Shown in pieces: positions 17,569-27,427 of a stretch of 64,000 nucleotides of DNA. A program made the position numbers and the translations under genes. This DNA comes from a bacterium (lineage in GTDB: Bacteria; Zhuqueibacterota; Zhuqueibacteria; Residuimicrobiales; Krinioviventaceae): NCBI GenBank assembly GCA_029561455.1, contig JAKQIY010000013.1, forward strand, positions 248,001-312,000, in the 5' to 3' direction. The notes below the pieces were generated by a model that did not search any database, had not been told where the DNA came from, and saw nothing but the letters and a program-made list of their open reading frames with translations. The stretch's first letter is position 1; every line of letters starts with the position of its first letter.

Positions 17569-18714
17569 ATGAAATATAAATATATGTCGGTAATTACAGG
17601 AGCGTTTATTCTTCTCCTGCTCCTGTTTGCCGGGTGCGAAGGACCCAGCCAACCGACTTTTGGACCTGGAAATCCGGATCCGAATCCGTCTGGATCGACT
17701 CCTGCTGCACTTAATACCATAAGTCCCCAGGAAGGTTACCTGAAGGATATTGTAACAATAACCGGAAGCGGTTTTAATACGAATCCTGAATATACTTTGG
17801 TTGCATTTGGAAAGCAAACGGGTAAAGTAATAGCTGCTACCGCAAACGAGATCCAGGTGCAAGCGCCGAATATTTCCAGTGATACGGTTAAGGTCAAAGT
17901 GGCCATCAAGGGCTCAGAATTCTGGAGCAATGAACTGGAATTTGTTTTCAAAAATACAATAGATATCATTGATGAAGAAATTGTCTGGCCCAATGGTGTT
18001 GATGTAGATAATAATGATAACATCTACATTGGTTCTGCTGCCGATAGCACCATCTTTAAAATTACTCCCGACGGTGAAAAATCGGTATTTGCTGCAGTAC
18101 ATGTAAGCGGCGCTATCCGTTTCGGGCCAAATGGTTATCTCTATGTTTGCCAAAATCACCATGGCAAAATTGTCCGGGTATCGCCGGATGGCTCTGTAAT
18201 TGAAGATGTTGTCGAAACCGATTCCCCGGTGTGTTTTGACTGGGATGAGAATGACAATCTGTACATAGTCAATAACGGCGTCGGTATTTCACGGCTTACT
18301 CCGGGTGGCGAACCTGAACTGGTTGCGGAATTGACCGATCCTAAAGTGTGCCGGGTATTTGGTAATCAATTATTTGTTTCCGATATCTGGAGCGGAATTA
18401 TCTGGCGGTATGATATAACCCCGGATGGGTTGACGAACAAAGAGCAGATTTTTGAAGGCGATTCCCCGCTTGGTATAGAATTCGATAAAGATGGCACTAT
18501 GTACTATACCCTGGCCTGGGAAACCAGTTTATTTACATTGAATTCTGACGGCGTGGAAGAAACTTTGTACGATGGCCAGTTAATGACGCCTATGCATTAT
18601 ATTACCTTTGGTAAAAAATTCATGTACATCGTCTATCCCGGATGGGGAGATGTAGGTGAAGTAATGCGTGTCTATATTGGTGTAGAGGGCGCTCCCAATT
18701 ATGGACGAGAATAA
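17569..18714 (+). CDS. lipoprotein with IPT/TIG and NHL-type beta-propeller domains
   Basis: The ATG at 17569 has GGAGGA 7 bp upstream; the longer frame would place that site inside the gene. The product starts with a lipoprotein signal peptide with lipobox LFAGC near residue 22. After a Pro/Gly-rich linker comes an IPT/TIG domain (~45-125; LNTISPQEGYLKDIVTITGS) and then about five repeats of an NHL/SMP-30-like propeller (NGVDVDNNDNIYIG, IRFGPNGYLYVCQN, FDWDENDNLYIVNN). Such proteins bind ligands or partners at the cell surface. It is last in the operon; a strong terminator follows. Confidence 0.85.
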   Translation: MKYKYMSVITGAFILLLLLFAGCEGPSQPTFGPGNPDPNPSGSTPAALNTISPQEGYLKDIVTITGSGFNTNPEYTLVAFGKQTGKVIAATANEIQVQAPNISSDTVKVKVAIKGSEFWSNELEFVFKNTIDIIDEEIVWPNGVDVDNNDNIYIGSAADSTIFKITPDGEKSVFAAVHVSGAIRFGPNGYLYVCQNHHGKIVRVSPDGSVIEDVVETDSPVCFDWDENDNLYIVNNGVGISRLTPGGEPELVAELTDPKVCRVFGNQLFVSDIWSGIIWRYDITPDGLTNKEQIFEGDSPLGIEFDKDGTMYYTLAWETSLFTLNSDGVEETLYDGQLMTPMHYITFGKKFMYIVYPGWGDVGEVMRVYIGVEGAPNYGRE

Positions 18715-18730
18715 TTAGTATTGCTATGGG

Positions 18731-18771
18731 AAATAGCCATGTGGCAGTTTTTTGTCACATGGCTATTTTTT
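18731..18771 (+). terminator. Rho-independent terminator
   Basis: AAATAGCCATGTG (18731-18743) pairs perfectly with CACATGGCTATTT (18756-18768), followed by more T residues. It closes the envelope operon and rules out a TTG start at 18721 for the following gene. Confidence 0.9.
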
Positions 18772-18795
18772 ACTAAAAAACAGATAAGGTCCGGT

Positions 18796-19854
18796 ATGCT
18801 TAAAACAATAACTACGTTATTTATGATTTTCATTGTTATAGCTATTATTTTTTTCAATACACCATTGTTCTGCCAAAGTAAGGGCGGCGCCTGGCAGTTT
18901 GAAAATAATGGTTTTGATACGGCGGATTGGGATATTGTTGAAAACAATGGCGAGCTGCAAAATACCGCTGTTTTTGATTCGCAGGCGCCGCTACAGGAAG
19001 GCTCCTGGTATTTATGGCTGGATAGCGCTAACAAGTACGATTTTATAAAAGTAAATGATAGCAACGACCTTGATTTTGATAATGAGAATATTGGAATTTC
19101 CGCCTGGATTTACCCTCTGGCAGTTGGCGACGATGTGCATTGGATATTAAACAAAGGCGATCAGTTTACCAATCCCAAAACCACTAATTATTCGTTGCGC
19201 ATTTCCAAAAGCAGCAACCTGGAATTTCTGATCCGCAATTCACAAAACAAAGCGGTACCCATTGCCTCAGATTTCAAAATACCCAAAGAACAATGGACTT
19301 TTATTGCTGTATATTACGATTATTCTGCCAAAAAAATCTCCATGTGGAATACCCCTGCGGTTGATCCAGTGCAAGTGCTGGATTTTGACCAGGACTATTT
19401 TTCCAATAATGACCCCCTGTCGATTGGTTCCTGGTTTTCCAGTGAACCGTCCATACCGTCTGTAATGGATTTTGAGGGCCGGATCGATGATGTCCGAATT
19501 AGCGGCAGGTTGGAAGATATACTACCACAGAATACATTAATCAACCACACCGAACATAAACCCTCGCTGCCGATACAACTCGAAATTTACCCAAATCCGG
19601 CTTGCCTTTCTCGTGGCGACAGGCTGGTTACGCTGCACATCCAATCGTCCATGCACGGCAATTCAACTGTTGCAATTTATAATGTTTTGGGACAGTTGGT
19701 TTATCAAATCCCTTTGCATACCGGGAGTTACAAACAGCATGTACAGTGGGATTTGAAGGATTTATCCGGGAATCTGGTAAACACTGGAGTTTATTTTGCA
19801 CGTCTGACGAATGTAAACAAGGTTGCCACCCAAAAGCTGGTTATTATCAGGTAA
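18796..19854 (+). CDS. LamG-like T9SS-secreted protein
   Basis: The ATG at 18796 is chosen because the upstream TTG in the same frame lies ahead of the terminator hairpin and because this start gives a proper signal peptide (MLKTITTLFMIFIVIAIIFF...LFCQ). Residues ~25-230 form a concanavalin-A/LamG-like beta-sandwich (GISAWIYPLAVGD, WTFIAVYYDYSAKKISMW, GRIDDVRISGR). The last ~90 residues are a T9SS sorting domain (LEIYPNPACLS...GVYFARL...LVIIR). LamG modules commonly bind carbohydrates. The ligand is unknown. Confidence 0.85.
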   Translation: MLKTITTLFMIFIVIAIIFFNTPLFCQSKGGAWQFENNGFDTADWDIVENNGELQNTAVFDSQAPLQEGSWYLWLDSANKYDFIKVNDSNDLDFDNENIGISAWIYPLAVGDDVHWILNKGDQFTNPKTTNYSLRISKSSNLEFLIRNSQNKAVPIASDFKIPKEQWTFIAVYYDYSAKKISMWNTPAVDPVQVLDFDQDYFSNNDPLSIGSWFSSEPSIPSVMDFEGRIDDVRISGRLEDILPQNTLINHTEHKPSLPIQLEIYPNPACLSRGDRLVTLHIQSSMHGNSTVAIYNVLGQLVYQIPLHTGSYKQHVQWDLKDLSGNLVNTGVYFARLTNVNKVATQKLVIIR

Positions 19855-19927
19855 CATTATAAACCTGTACAAGTAATAGTTTTTAAAAATGATTAACTGA
19901 TTCATATTAAATCAAGTTCACAATGCT

Positions 19928-22900
19928 ATGTTGCAAACGCTGATATTATTGATTTTTTTTGTATCCGGGATAACCGGCCTGGTGTATGAAATAATCTGGT
20001 CCCGGGTTTTTGGATTGATTTTCGGCAATACCACACTTGCTTTTAGCGCCGTTCTTTCCGCGTTTATGATGGGCCTGGCCGCAGGGAGCCTGTTGATTGG
20101 CAAAAGAACCGAATCCATGAAGCAGCATTTAAAAATATACGCCCTTTTGGAATTTGGCATCGGCGTTTGCGCTCTTTTAATTCCTCTATTTAATGGCCCT
20201 CTTGAGCAATTGTTTTCTTTTTTTTGGCTATATACCAGCGAATTGCCGTTCCTGTTTTATTTACTAAAATTCATATTTGCTTTTTTAATCATGTTCCCGG
20301 CGACCTTTTTTATGGGCGGGACGTTGCCGGTATTAAGTCATGTTTTCATTCACAGCCCCAATAAAATCGGTCTCGATACCGGTAAACTATACGGCATCAA
20401 TACCCTGGGCGCAATGCTGGGCGCATTTCTGACCGGGTTTGTGCTGGTCCGCAAAATTGGCGTTTTCCCTTCCGTTTATTATGCGGTTGTGACCAATTTG
20501 TTGCTTGCTGCGGCAGCATTACTGTTGTCCCGTTTTTATACCGACAAAAATGCGTCTCCTGTAAAGGAACCGGTAAAGGAAATTAAGCTGCCTGATGGCA
20601 AGACCAGGTTGATTATTACAGCCATGGCAATCTCCGGGTTTACCGCTCTTTCGTATGAAGTGCTGTGGAACCATGTGTTGGTGTTTATTTTAACGAATTC
20701 CGTTTATGCACTATCCGTAATGTTGACGACTGTACTGGGCGGCATTGGTTTTGGTTCTTATTTTGGCGGCCGGCTGGCCGACCGTTATAAAAACCAAATG
20801 GCTTTGCTCGGTTGGATTGAAATCGCCCTGGGGATTAGCGCTTTTGTTGCCGCGCTTGTGCTGATGAACCTGTCCTGGCTCCATGATAAAATTTTTATGA
20901 TTAATCCCGGTACTTCCTGGTGGTATTGGAACGGGATTCGTTTTCTGGAAGCATTTTTGGTGATGTTCCTGCCCGCTGTTTTTATGGGGGCGAGTTTTCC
21001 CGTTGCCAGTAGGATTGTGACGCCGCGCTTGCAGAAAATCGGCGCCCGTTTGGGACTGCTCTATTTTTTCAACACACTGGGCGGTGTAATCGGCTCTTTT
21101 TTAACCGCTTTTATTTTTATTTCGCTTTTTGGCATTGCGGCGACAATGGCGGCAATGATTTTATTGAATTTGTTGCTGGGAGTGTTTTTCTTACTCAATA
21201 ACGACTCTATTAAAACCCTGCGTTTTGCTGCCGGTTATTTGCTGTTGAGCGTAATGCTTTTATTGGTCATCCTGAAAATTACCCCGGCCAGGTTGTTCGC
21301 GGTTGCTTACACCCATGTGGAAAAGGATAATGCCCTGGTCGGTTTCCGGGAGGGGATCGAGGGAACCGTTACGGTACATGAAATAAAGCGGCCCTTTGAA
21401 CAGAATTTACGCATCGATGTGGACGGATTAAATGTCGCCGGCACCAGCTTTATGTTAAAAACACTGCAAACCTTGCAGGGTTATTTGCCAATCTGCATTC
21501 ATGGAAACGCAAAAAGTGTGTTGCAAATTGGCTTCGGCACCGGGCAGACCTCAAAATCAGTGCTGCGGCAGCCGGTCGATGAATTTCATCTGGTCGAGAT
21601 TTCTAAAGATGTTTTGGATTTATCCGATCAATATTTTCATGATATAAATGAAGGGGTTGTTCACCATCCCGGTTTTAATCATTTCATTGCAGATGGGAAA
21701 AATTATGTAAAATACACCCGCCAACAATATGATGTAATTATGAATGATGCGAATTATGCTGTTGCTACGGCGAGTGCTTCCTTGTTTACCCTTGAACATT
21801 TCCTGAATTGCAGAAAAAAGTTGAAACCGGGTGGGATTTTTTCCACATGGATGACAATCGATCTTGATCCGGTAGATTTTCAAATTGTACTCAAAACTTT
21901 TCAGTCGGTATTTCCTTATTGTACGCTATGGATGGCGCCGAATTGCGTGAATAAACAAATTGTGCTAATCGGCGCGGAACAGCCCTGGAAAATTGATTAT
22001 GCAAAATTAAGCGAACAGTTTGCCGATTCCAGTATCAGGAAAGATTTTGCGGATATAAACATAAATTCCGCATTCGATGTTCTGGACTGTTTCCTGCTCG
22101 ATCATGATGGAATCAGGCAAATCAGCATGGACGCGCCGGTTAATACGGACAATCATCCGATACTCGAGTTTTCCACACGGGATATTCGTTCCCGGGACTT
22201 GTGTTCCTATCAGAATCTGGGCAAAATGATTCACCGAAGACCGGAACCGATAAATTACCTTATCAACATAGCAGATAATGAAAAGCAAAAAAATGAAATT
22301 GAGCAAACATTAAAGCGGCATTATTTGGCCGCCGGCCTGTTATTAAAAGGAATGCTGGAAAATTACCAGGGTAATTTGTATGCCTCGTCGCATACCTTGA
22401 TCGAGGGTTCCAGAATGATTCCCGAAAGTAACCTGGCCAAACAATTCTTTGAGAAAATCGACCTTGTTAATAAACAACTGCTGGTGGAAGCAGGACATGG
22501 ATCGGAAAATTCGAATGCCCGGCTTAACCTGGCCCGGTACTGGATTGGTTTGCTCAAATTTGATGAGGCGTTGCGAACCCTCCGCAGTCTCGAAAAACGC
22601 TATCCCCATAATATACAGATCACTTTTGAAATGGCGCGAGCTTTCCAGGGAATTGCCCGGACCGATTCTGCCCGAATATATATTTTTAAGACATTGCAGT
22701 TAAAACCTGATTTTGCCGCCGCGCTTTATTTTGCCGGTGAAATGGAATACCGGCAGGGTGAATACCCCCGTGCGCTGGAATATTTAAACAAGGCGCTGCA
22801 ACAGGATGGCCGCATGTATGAAGCCCATAATACCATCGGCAGGATTTACATGAATCAACGCAATTTCAGTCCGGCGGCCCGGTCATTCGCCAGATCGCTC

Positions 22901-23380
22901 GATATTATGGAGTTTCAGCCGGTTACCATGTTCAATCTGGCGGATTGTTATATGCAATTAAAGGACATGCCAAAGGCTATTACTTGCTATCAAAATGCGC
23001 AAATCATGGGTGTAAAGGATGCGGAATTGTATTTCAATCTTGGCAATGCCTTTTATATGACGCAAAAGTATACTATGGCGGAAGAGAGTTATTTAAATGC
23101 GCTAGCTCTGGACTCGACCAATGCGGAAATATATTACAATTTCGGCAATACTTTAATACTGACCCAAAAAACAGATTCCGCAATTGCAGCATATATGAAG
23201 GCTGTTTCATTAAATCCGAATGAACCTGATTATTATAATAATCTTGCCATGGCTTACAAGCAATCCGGCAGAATGAACGAGTCGCTGCGTGTTTTTAACC
23301 GGGCATTGCAACGTTTTCCCGATTCAAAACAGTTGGCGGAGAATTACCAAAATACAATAGAGTTAATGGAAGCGAAATAA
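19928..23380 (+). CDS. membrane protein fused to a spermidine-synthase-like domain and TPR repeats
   Basis: The 1150-residue protein has three parts. Residues 1-~470 contain about twelve to fourteen hydrophobic segments in two related halves (SGITGLVYEIIWSRVFGLI and SGFTALSYEVLWNHVLVFI), as in the fused MFS/spermidine synthase family. Residues ~480-760 are a Rossmann SAM-dependent domain (VLQIGFGTGQTSKSV, LVEISKDVLDLS, YDVIMNDANY). Residues ~800-1150 hold about eight TPR repeats. The glycine loop GFGTG and the NDANY segment differ from the GGGDG and VDSTDP of true spermidine synthases, so aminopropyl transfer is doubtful. The start has no clear ribosome-binding site. Confidence 0.85.
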   Translation: MLQTLILLIFFVSGITGLVYEIIWSRVFGLIFGNTTLAFSAVLSAFMMGLAAGSLLIGKRTESMKQHLKIYALLEFGIGVCALLIPLFNGPLEQLFSFFWLYTSELPFLFYLLKFIFAFLIMFPATFFMGGTLPVLSHVFIHSPNKIGLDTGKLYGINTLGAMLGAFLTGFVLVRKIGVFPSVYYAVVTNLLLAAAALLLSRFYTDKNASPVKEPVKEIKLPDGKTRLIITAMAISGFTALSYEVLWNHVLVFILTNSVYALSVMLTTVLGGIGFGSYFGGRLADRYKNQMALLGWIEIALGISAFVAALVLMNLSWLHDKIFMINPGTSWWYWNGIRFLEAFLVMFLPAVFMGASFPVASRIVTPRLQKIGARLGLLYFFNTLGGVIGSFLTAFIFISLFGIAATMAAMILLNLLLGVFFLLNNDSIKTLRFAAGYLLLSVMLLLVILKITPARLFAVAYTHVEKDNALVGFREGIEGTVTVHEIKRPFEQNLRIDVDGLNVAGTSFMLKTLQTLQGYLPICIHGNAKSVLQIGFGTGQTSKSVLRQPVDEFHLVEISKDVLDLSDQYFHDINEGVVHHPGFNHFIADGKNYVKYTRQQYDVIMNDANYAVATASASLFTLEHFLNCRKKLKPGGIFSTWMTIDLDPVDFQIVLKTFQSVFPYCTLWMAPNCVNKQIVLIGAEQPWKIDYAKLSEQFADSSIRKDFADININSAFDVLDCFLLDHDGIRQISMDAPVNTDNHPILEFSTRDIRSRDLCSYQNLGKMIHRRPEPINYLINIADNEKQKNEIEQTLKRHYLAAGLLLKGMLENYQGNLYASSHTLIEGSRMIPESNLAKQFFEKIDLVNKQLLVEAGHGSENSNARLNLARYWIGLLKFDEALRTLRSLEKRYPHNIQITFEMARAFQGIARTDSARIYIFKTLQLKPDFAAALYFAGEMEYRQGEYPRALEYLNKALQQDGRMYEAHNTIGRIYMNQRNFSPAARSFARSLDIMEFQPVTMFNLADCYMQLKDMPKAITCYQNAQIMGVKDAELYFNLGNAFYMTQKYTMAEESYLNALALDSTNAEIYYNFGNTLILTQKTDSAIAAYMKAVSLNPNEPDYYNNLAMAYKQSGRMNESLRVFNRALQRFPDSKQLAENYQNTIELMEAK

Positions 23381-23447
23381 AAACCGGTTACTGAAATATT
23401 CCCTGTAAATAATGCAGCAATTTATTACTAGTATGATTTGAGGATTT

Positions 23448-24071
23448 ATGAAAAAAATATTATACCTGATTATCTGTATAGAGCTGACAGCATTCTTTTT
23501 AGAGTGTGCTTCAACCGGGACAACTTTGGTCCCGCAAAAGCCGGAGCCCGGCAAATCTGTAGTCATGGGGGCGATTCTGGTAGAAAATGACGGCATCGAC
23601 GATTTGTATCAATCGAAAACCGCCAACATCGTGGTCGTCCTGGTTGGTAAATCAGCAATGACTGGTACAGAAGAAATTCAGGGCTATCGGCTAAAAACCG
23701 ATAAAAACGGGTATTTCATATTACAAAATGTTCTGCCGGGTTCCTATGTTCTACGGGGAATCGAAGTGGATATTGGTTATACAAACAGGTTTTTGATCTC
23801 TTCACGTTGGGAAGGCAACCGACAGGTTTATATTTATGAAGACAAGATGATCGATTATAATGTGCGCAACTGGCCGGAGGAAATGAACTCCAAAGTAATT
23901 AATCTTGGCATAAACTATTTCAAACTGGATAATGCCGGTCGGATTTATAACGACCGGTTCAAATCGCTGAACAATTCTTTGTTAAGTATTAAAGATGTGC
24001 ACTATACAATGCCGGCCCCGGATGTCTATTTTAAAGAGAATTATCCTGGGCTGGAATGGTTCAATGAATAA
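23448..24071 (+). CDS. lipoprotein-like protein with carboxypeptidase-regulatory-like fold
   Basis: The 207-residue protein starts with a hydrophobic signal and a cysteine at about position 20 in the context FFLEC, an atypical lipobox. A segment around residues 35-110 (YRLKTDKNGYFILQNVLPGSYVLRGIEV) looks like a CarboxypepD_reg-like beta-sandwich. I cannot name a function. GAGGA precedes the ATG. It lies 21 bp before the amidohydrolase, so the two are probably co-transcribed. Confidence 0.65.
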   Translation: MKKILYLIICIELTAFFLECASTGTTLVPQKPEPGKSVVMGAILVENDGIDDLYQSKTANIVVVLVGKSAMTGTEEIQGYRLKTDKNGYFILQNVLPGSYVLRGIEVDIGYTNRFLISSRWEGNRQVYIYEDKMIDYNVRNWPEEMNSKVINLGINYFKLDNAGRIYNDRFKSLNNSLLSIKDVHYTMPAPDVYFKENYPGLEWFNE

Positions 24072-24091
24072 AACTTGGAAGGTGAGAGAAC

Positions 24092-25189
24092 ATGAGTAAA
24101 ATGACACTTAAAAAATGGGTGGTATTATTAACTGTTGCCCTTTACATCATCACAGGCTTGCCAGTTGTAAATGCGCAAACGCCCCCGGAAAAACTGTTGC
24201 TCAAAGATTACCGGCCGGTATCGATATATAAAGTCCCTGTAACGATTATACAAAAAGCCAAATACCCGGTTATCGATATGCATTCCCACCCTTATGCGGA
24301 AACAAAAGAACAGATTGCGCAATGGGTGAAAACAATGGATCAAGTCGGTATCGAAAAGGTGATTATCCATTCGATGGCCACCGGCGCCAAATTCGATTCG
24401 ATTTACGCCGAATATGCTAAATATCCGGGCCGTTTTGAGGTGTGGTGCGGATTTGATTATACAGGTTATGATAAACCGGGATTCGGTCCCGCGGCTGTAA
24501 AAGAACTGGAACGGTGTTTTAAAGCGGGCGCTACCGGGGTTGGCGAACTGGGCGACAAGGGTAAAGGGATGTTTTATTGCGATGTGAAAGCATGGGGAAT
24601 GCATCTGGATGATCCGCGCATGGATCTGCTTTTGGAAAAATGCGCCGACCTGAAAATGCCCATTAATATCCATATTGCGGATCCGATCTGGATGTATGAA
24701 AAGATGGATTCTACGAATGACGGCTTGATGAACGCTTATGAATGGCGGTTAGATAACCAACCGGATATTATTGGCCATGCCGGAATGATCAATATTCTGG
24801 AAAATGCTGTCAAGCGCCATCCCCGCACTACTTTTATTGCCTGTCATTTTGCCAATTGCAGCTATAATCTTGATCGCCTGGGCGCTATGCTGGATAAATA
24901 TCCCAATCTGTACGCCGATATTTCCGCCCGCTATGCCGAAACAGCGCCGATTCCCCGCTTTGTCGCCCGGTTTTATGACAAGTACCAGGATCGGCTTGTT
25001 TACGGCACTGATATGGGATTCGATAAATCAATGTACCAAATAACTTTCCGGATTTTGGAATCCACAGATGAACATTTTTATGAAACCAACCAGTTTGGTT
25101 ATCATTGGGCGCTGAACGGTTTTGGATTACCGGAACCAATTCTGCATAAAGTATATCGCCAAAATGCGCTCAGGATATTAAACAAGTAA
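24092..25189 (+). CDS. exported amidohydrolase-family protein (amidohydrolase-2 type)
   Basis: A signal peptide (to about VVNAQ) precedes a ~330-residue TIM-barrel metal hydrolase. The metal-binding motif is seen as IDMHSHP near residues 61-67, followed by NIHIADP, IGHAGM, IACHFAN and YGTDMGFD, in the order expected for the PF04909 (amidohydrolase_2) family of decarboxylases and lactone/amide hydrolases. The reaction cannot be given from sequence alone. Its position in a run of exported glycan-related proteins suggests work on a sugar lactone or an aromatic/acid substituent. Confidence 0.8.
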   Translation: MSKMTLKKWVVLLTVALYIITGLPVVNAQTPPEKLLLKDYRPVSIYKVPVTIIQKAKYPVIDMHSHPYAETKEQIAQWVKTMDQVGIEKVIIHSMATGAKFDSIYAEYAKYPGRFEVWCGFDYTGYDKPGFGPAAVKELERCFKAGATGVGELGDKGKGMFYCDVKAWGMHLDDPRMDLLLEKCADLKMPINIHIADPIWMYEKMDSTNDGLMNAYEWRLDNQPDIIGHAGMINILENAVKRHPRTTFIACHFANCSYNLDRLGAMLDKYPNLYADISARYAETAPIPRFVARFYDKYQDRLVYGTDMGFDKSMYQITFRILESTDEHFYETNQFGYHWALNGFGLPEPILHKVYRQNALRILNK

Positions 25190-25272
25190 TTTTTGATAAA
25201 CGATGACCAGGATTGAAAATGCCACAAGTGTAATTTTTACAAATATTTAACAGAATTATACCGGAGAACATT

Positions 25273-27342
25273 ATGAAAACCAGAATCTTTGCTCTATATA
25301 AATTATTGGCCGTATCAGGAATCGGTTTCCTGTTGTTGTTGAGCTGCGCTGCAGGGCCGCGTCCGGCAGCGCGGGTAGCAGGCGGGAATATCCGTATCGA
25401 TTTCGACAAATCCTTAAACAGCCGCGTTGCTGCTGTTTTTAACAATAATGTTAGCTATTTATCGGATAATTATTTACCCTCCGAGTTTGTCACAATTACT
25501 GGAAATACAATGAATGCTTTTACCTTTACTGGTAAAAGTATGGAAAAGGTTGATGATAAAATCGGTATCGGGAAGAAATATGTAATTAATGCAAAAGGAG
25601 CATTATTGAGTAAACAAGTCTCGGTTACCGTTTATGATGACTTTCCGACCATAGCCTTTTTTACTGTTAAATATGTGAATACCAGCGACCAGGAACTGAC
25701 GATAGACAGTTGGACTAATAATCAGTACGCCATTCAGGTGACTGCCGATAGTAACTTAGCGCCGGCGTTTTGGTCCTACCAGAGCGGCTCCTATGAAGAA
25801 CGGCCCGATTGGGTGCTGCCTTTAAAAGCCGGCTTTAAACAGCAAAATTACATGGGAATGAATGCTTCGGATTACGGCGGCGGCACTCCGGTAAGCGATG
25901 TGTGGCGCAGGGATGCCGGTATTGCTGTTGGCCATGTTGAGATGGTTCCCAAACTGGTGTCTCTGCCGGTAACAATGCCGGATAAATCCCAGGCACTGTT
26001 GAGCGTTACTTACCAAGTGGATAAAAAATTACTGCCGGGCGAGAGCATGATAACATTGAATACTTTTGTCAGCGTGCACCAGGGCGATTATTTTGCATCG
26101 TTAACAGAGTACCGGCGATTCATGGTTAAACAGGGTATTGAATTTCAGGAAACTCCTGCTGCCGCGTATGAACCGATTTGGTGCGCCTGGGGATATGAGC
26201 GCAAGTTTACCATGCAGCAAATTTATGGCACTTTTCCCATGGTAAAAAAGTTGGGCTATGGCTGGGTCGTTCTGGATGACGGCTGGCAAACCTCTGAAGG
26301 CGACTGGTATCTTGACAAAAACAAGTACCCTGGCGGCGACCGGGATATGATAAAATTTGTCGATAAAATTCATGCGGACGGATTCAAGGCGAAACTGTGG
26401 TGGGCGCCCCTGGCTGTCGATCCGGGCACAGATCTGATTAAAAATCATGAGGATTATGTGTTGCTCAATAAAGACGGCTCGCGGCAGGACATAAGCTGGT
26501 GGGATTCATACTATCTTTGCCCGGCGTATCCACCTGTGCAGGAATATACCAAAGAATTGGTTAAAAAAATTATCGGCGAATGGGGTTATGACGGCTTAAA
26601 GATCGACGGGCAACATTTAAACGCCGTACCGCCCTGTTATAACCCGGCGCACAATCATGCTTACCCTGAAGAAGCGGTAGAAAAGGTTCCCGAGTTTTTC
26701 AAAATGATTTTTGAAACGGCGCGCAGTATTAAACCGGATGCCGTGATAGAAATTTGTCCCTGCGGAACGGCCTATTCCTTTTTCACCATGCCTTATATGA
26801 CTCAACCGGTGGGTTCCGATCCCACCAGTTCCTGGCAAATCCGTTTGAAAGGGAAGACATTGAAAGCTTTAATGGGCTCTACCGTGCCCTATTTTGGCGA
26901 TCATGTGGAACTCAGCGACGGTCACAATGATTTTGCCTCGGCTCTGGGTATTGGCGCAGTGATCGGCACGAAATTTACCTGGCCGGTGGGCGCAAAAAAG
27001 AATTCCAGAATTGACCTGACCCCCGAAAAAGAACAAGAATGGGACAAATGGATAAAAATTTACCGGAACAAGATGCTGCCGACCGGTACGTACCTGGGAT
27101 CATTGTATGATATTGGTTTTGATAAACCCGAAACGCATGTCATAGCTAAAGACCAGGTTATGAATTATGCCTTTTTCGCCGCTCAATGGCAGGGTGATGT
27201 GGAATTGCGCGGCCTGGAAAACAAGGAATATCAATTGTATGATTATGTGAATGATAAAGATTATGGAACAGTACAAGGCCCGGTTGCAAAGCTGAATGTA
27301 ACTTTTGAAAAGTTCTTATTCCTTGAAGCAAAGCCCAGGTAA
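25273..27342 (+). CDS. GH36-like glycosidase lipoprotein (alpha-galactosidase type)
   Basis: The N-terminus has a lipobox (LLLLSCAAG, Cys ~25). Residues ~35-290 form the beta-supersandwich common in GH36, and residues ~300-600 the TIM barrel with WCAWGYERK, WVVLDDGWQ and KLWWAPLAV. The nucleophile is expected at Asp445 in GLKIDG and the acid/base at Asp516 in VGSDPTSSWQ, matching the GH36/GH27 clan D arrangement. The usual C-x-x-GGGR segment reads CPCGTAYS, so the specificity may differ from alpha-galactosidase. The enzyme is anchored on the periplasmic or surface side of a membrane. Confidence 0.85.
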   Translation: MKTRIFALYKLLAVSGIGFLLLLSCAAGPRPAARVAGGNIRIDFDKSLNSRVAAVFNNNVSYLSDNYLPSEFVTITGNTMNAFTFTGKSMEKVDDKIGIGKKYVINAKGALLSKQVSVTVYDDFPTIAFFTVKYVNTSDQELTIDSWTNNQYAIQVTADSNLAPAFWSYQSGSYEERPDWVLPLKAGFKQQNYMGMNASDYGGGTPVSDVWRRDAGIAVGHVEMVPKLVSLPVTMPDKSQALLSVTYQVDKKLLPGESMITLNTFVSVHQGDYFASLTEYRRFMVKQGIEFQETPAAAYEPIWCAWGYERKFTMQQIYGTFPMVKKLGYGWVVLDDGWQTSEGDWYLDKNKYPGGDRDMIKFVDKIHADGFKAKLWWAPLAVDPGTDLIKNHEDYVLLNKDGSRQDISWWDSYYLCPAYPPVQEYTKELVKKIIGEWGYDGLKIDGQHLNAVPPCYNPAHNHAYPEEAVEKVPEFFKMIFETARSIKPDAVIEICPCGTAYSFFTMPYMTQPVGSDPTSSWQIRLKGKTLKALMGSTVPYFGDHVELSDGHNDFASALGIGAVIGTKFTWPVGAKKNSRIDLTPEKEQEWDKWIKIYRNKMLPTGTYLGSLYDIGFDKPETHVIAKDQVMNYAFFAAQWQGDVELRGLENKEYQLYDYVNDKDYGTVQGPVAKLNVTFEKFLFLEAKPR

Positions 27343-27427
27343 TAGCGGCGCCAGGTAAATCGGATAAAAATTCATTACTATTAAAGTGTGTGATCATTAA
27401 CAAGACCCAAATGATGAAAGACAAGCA

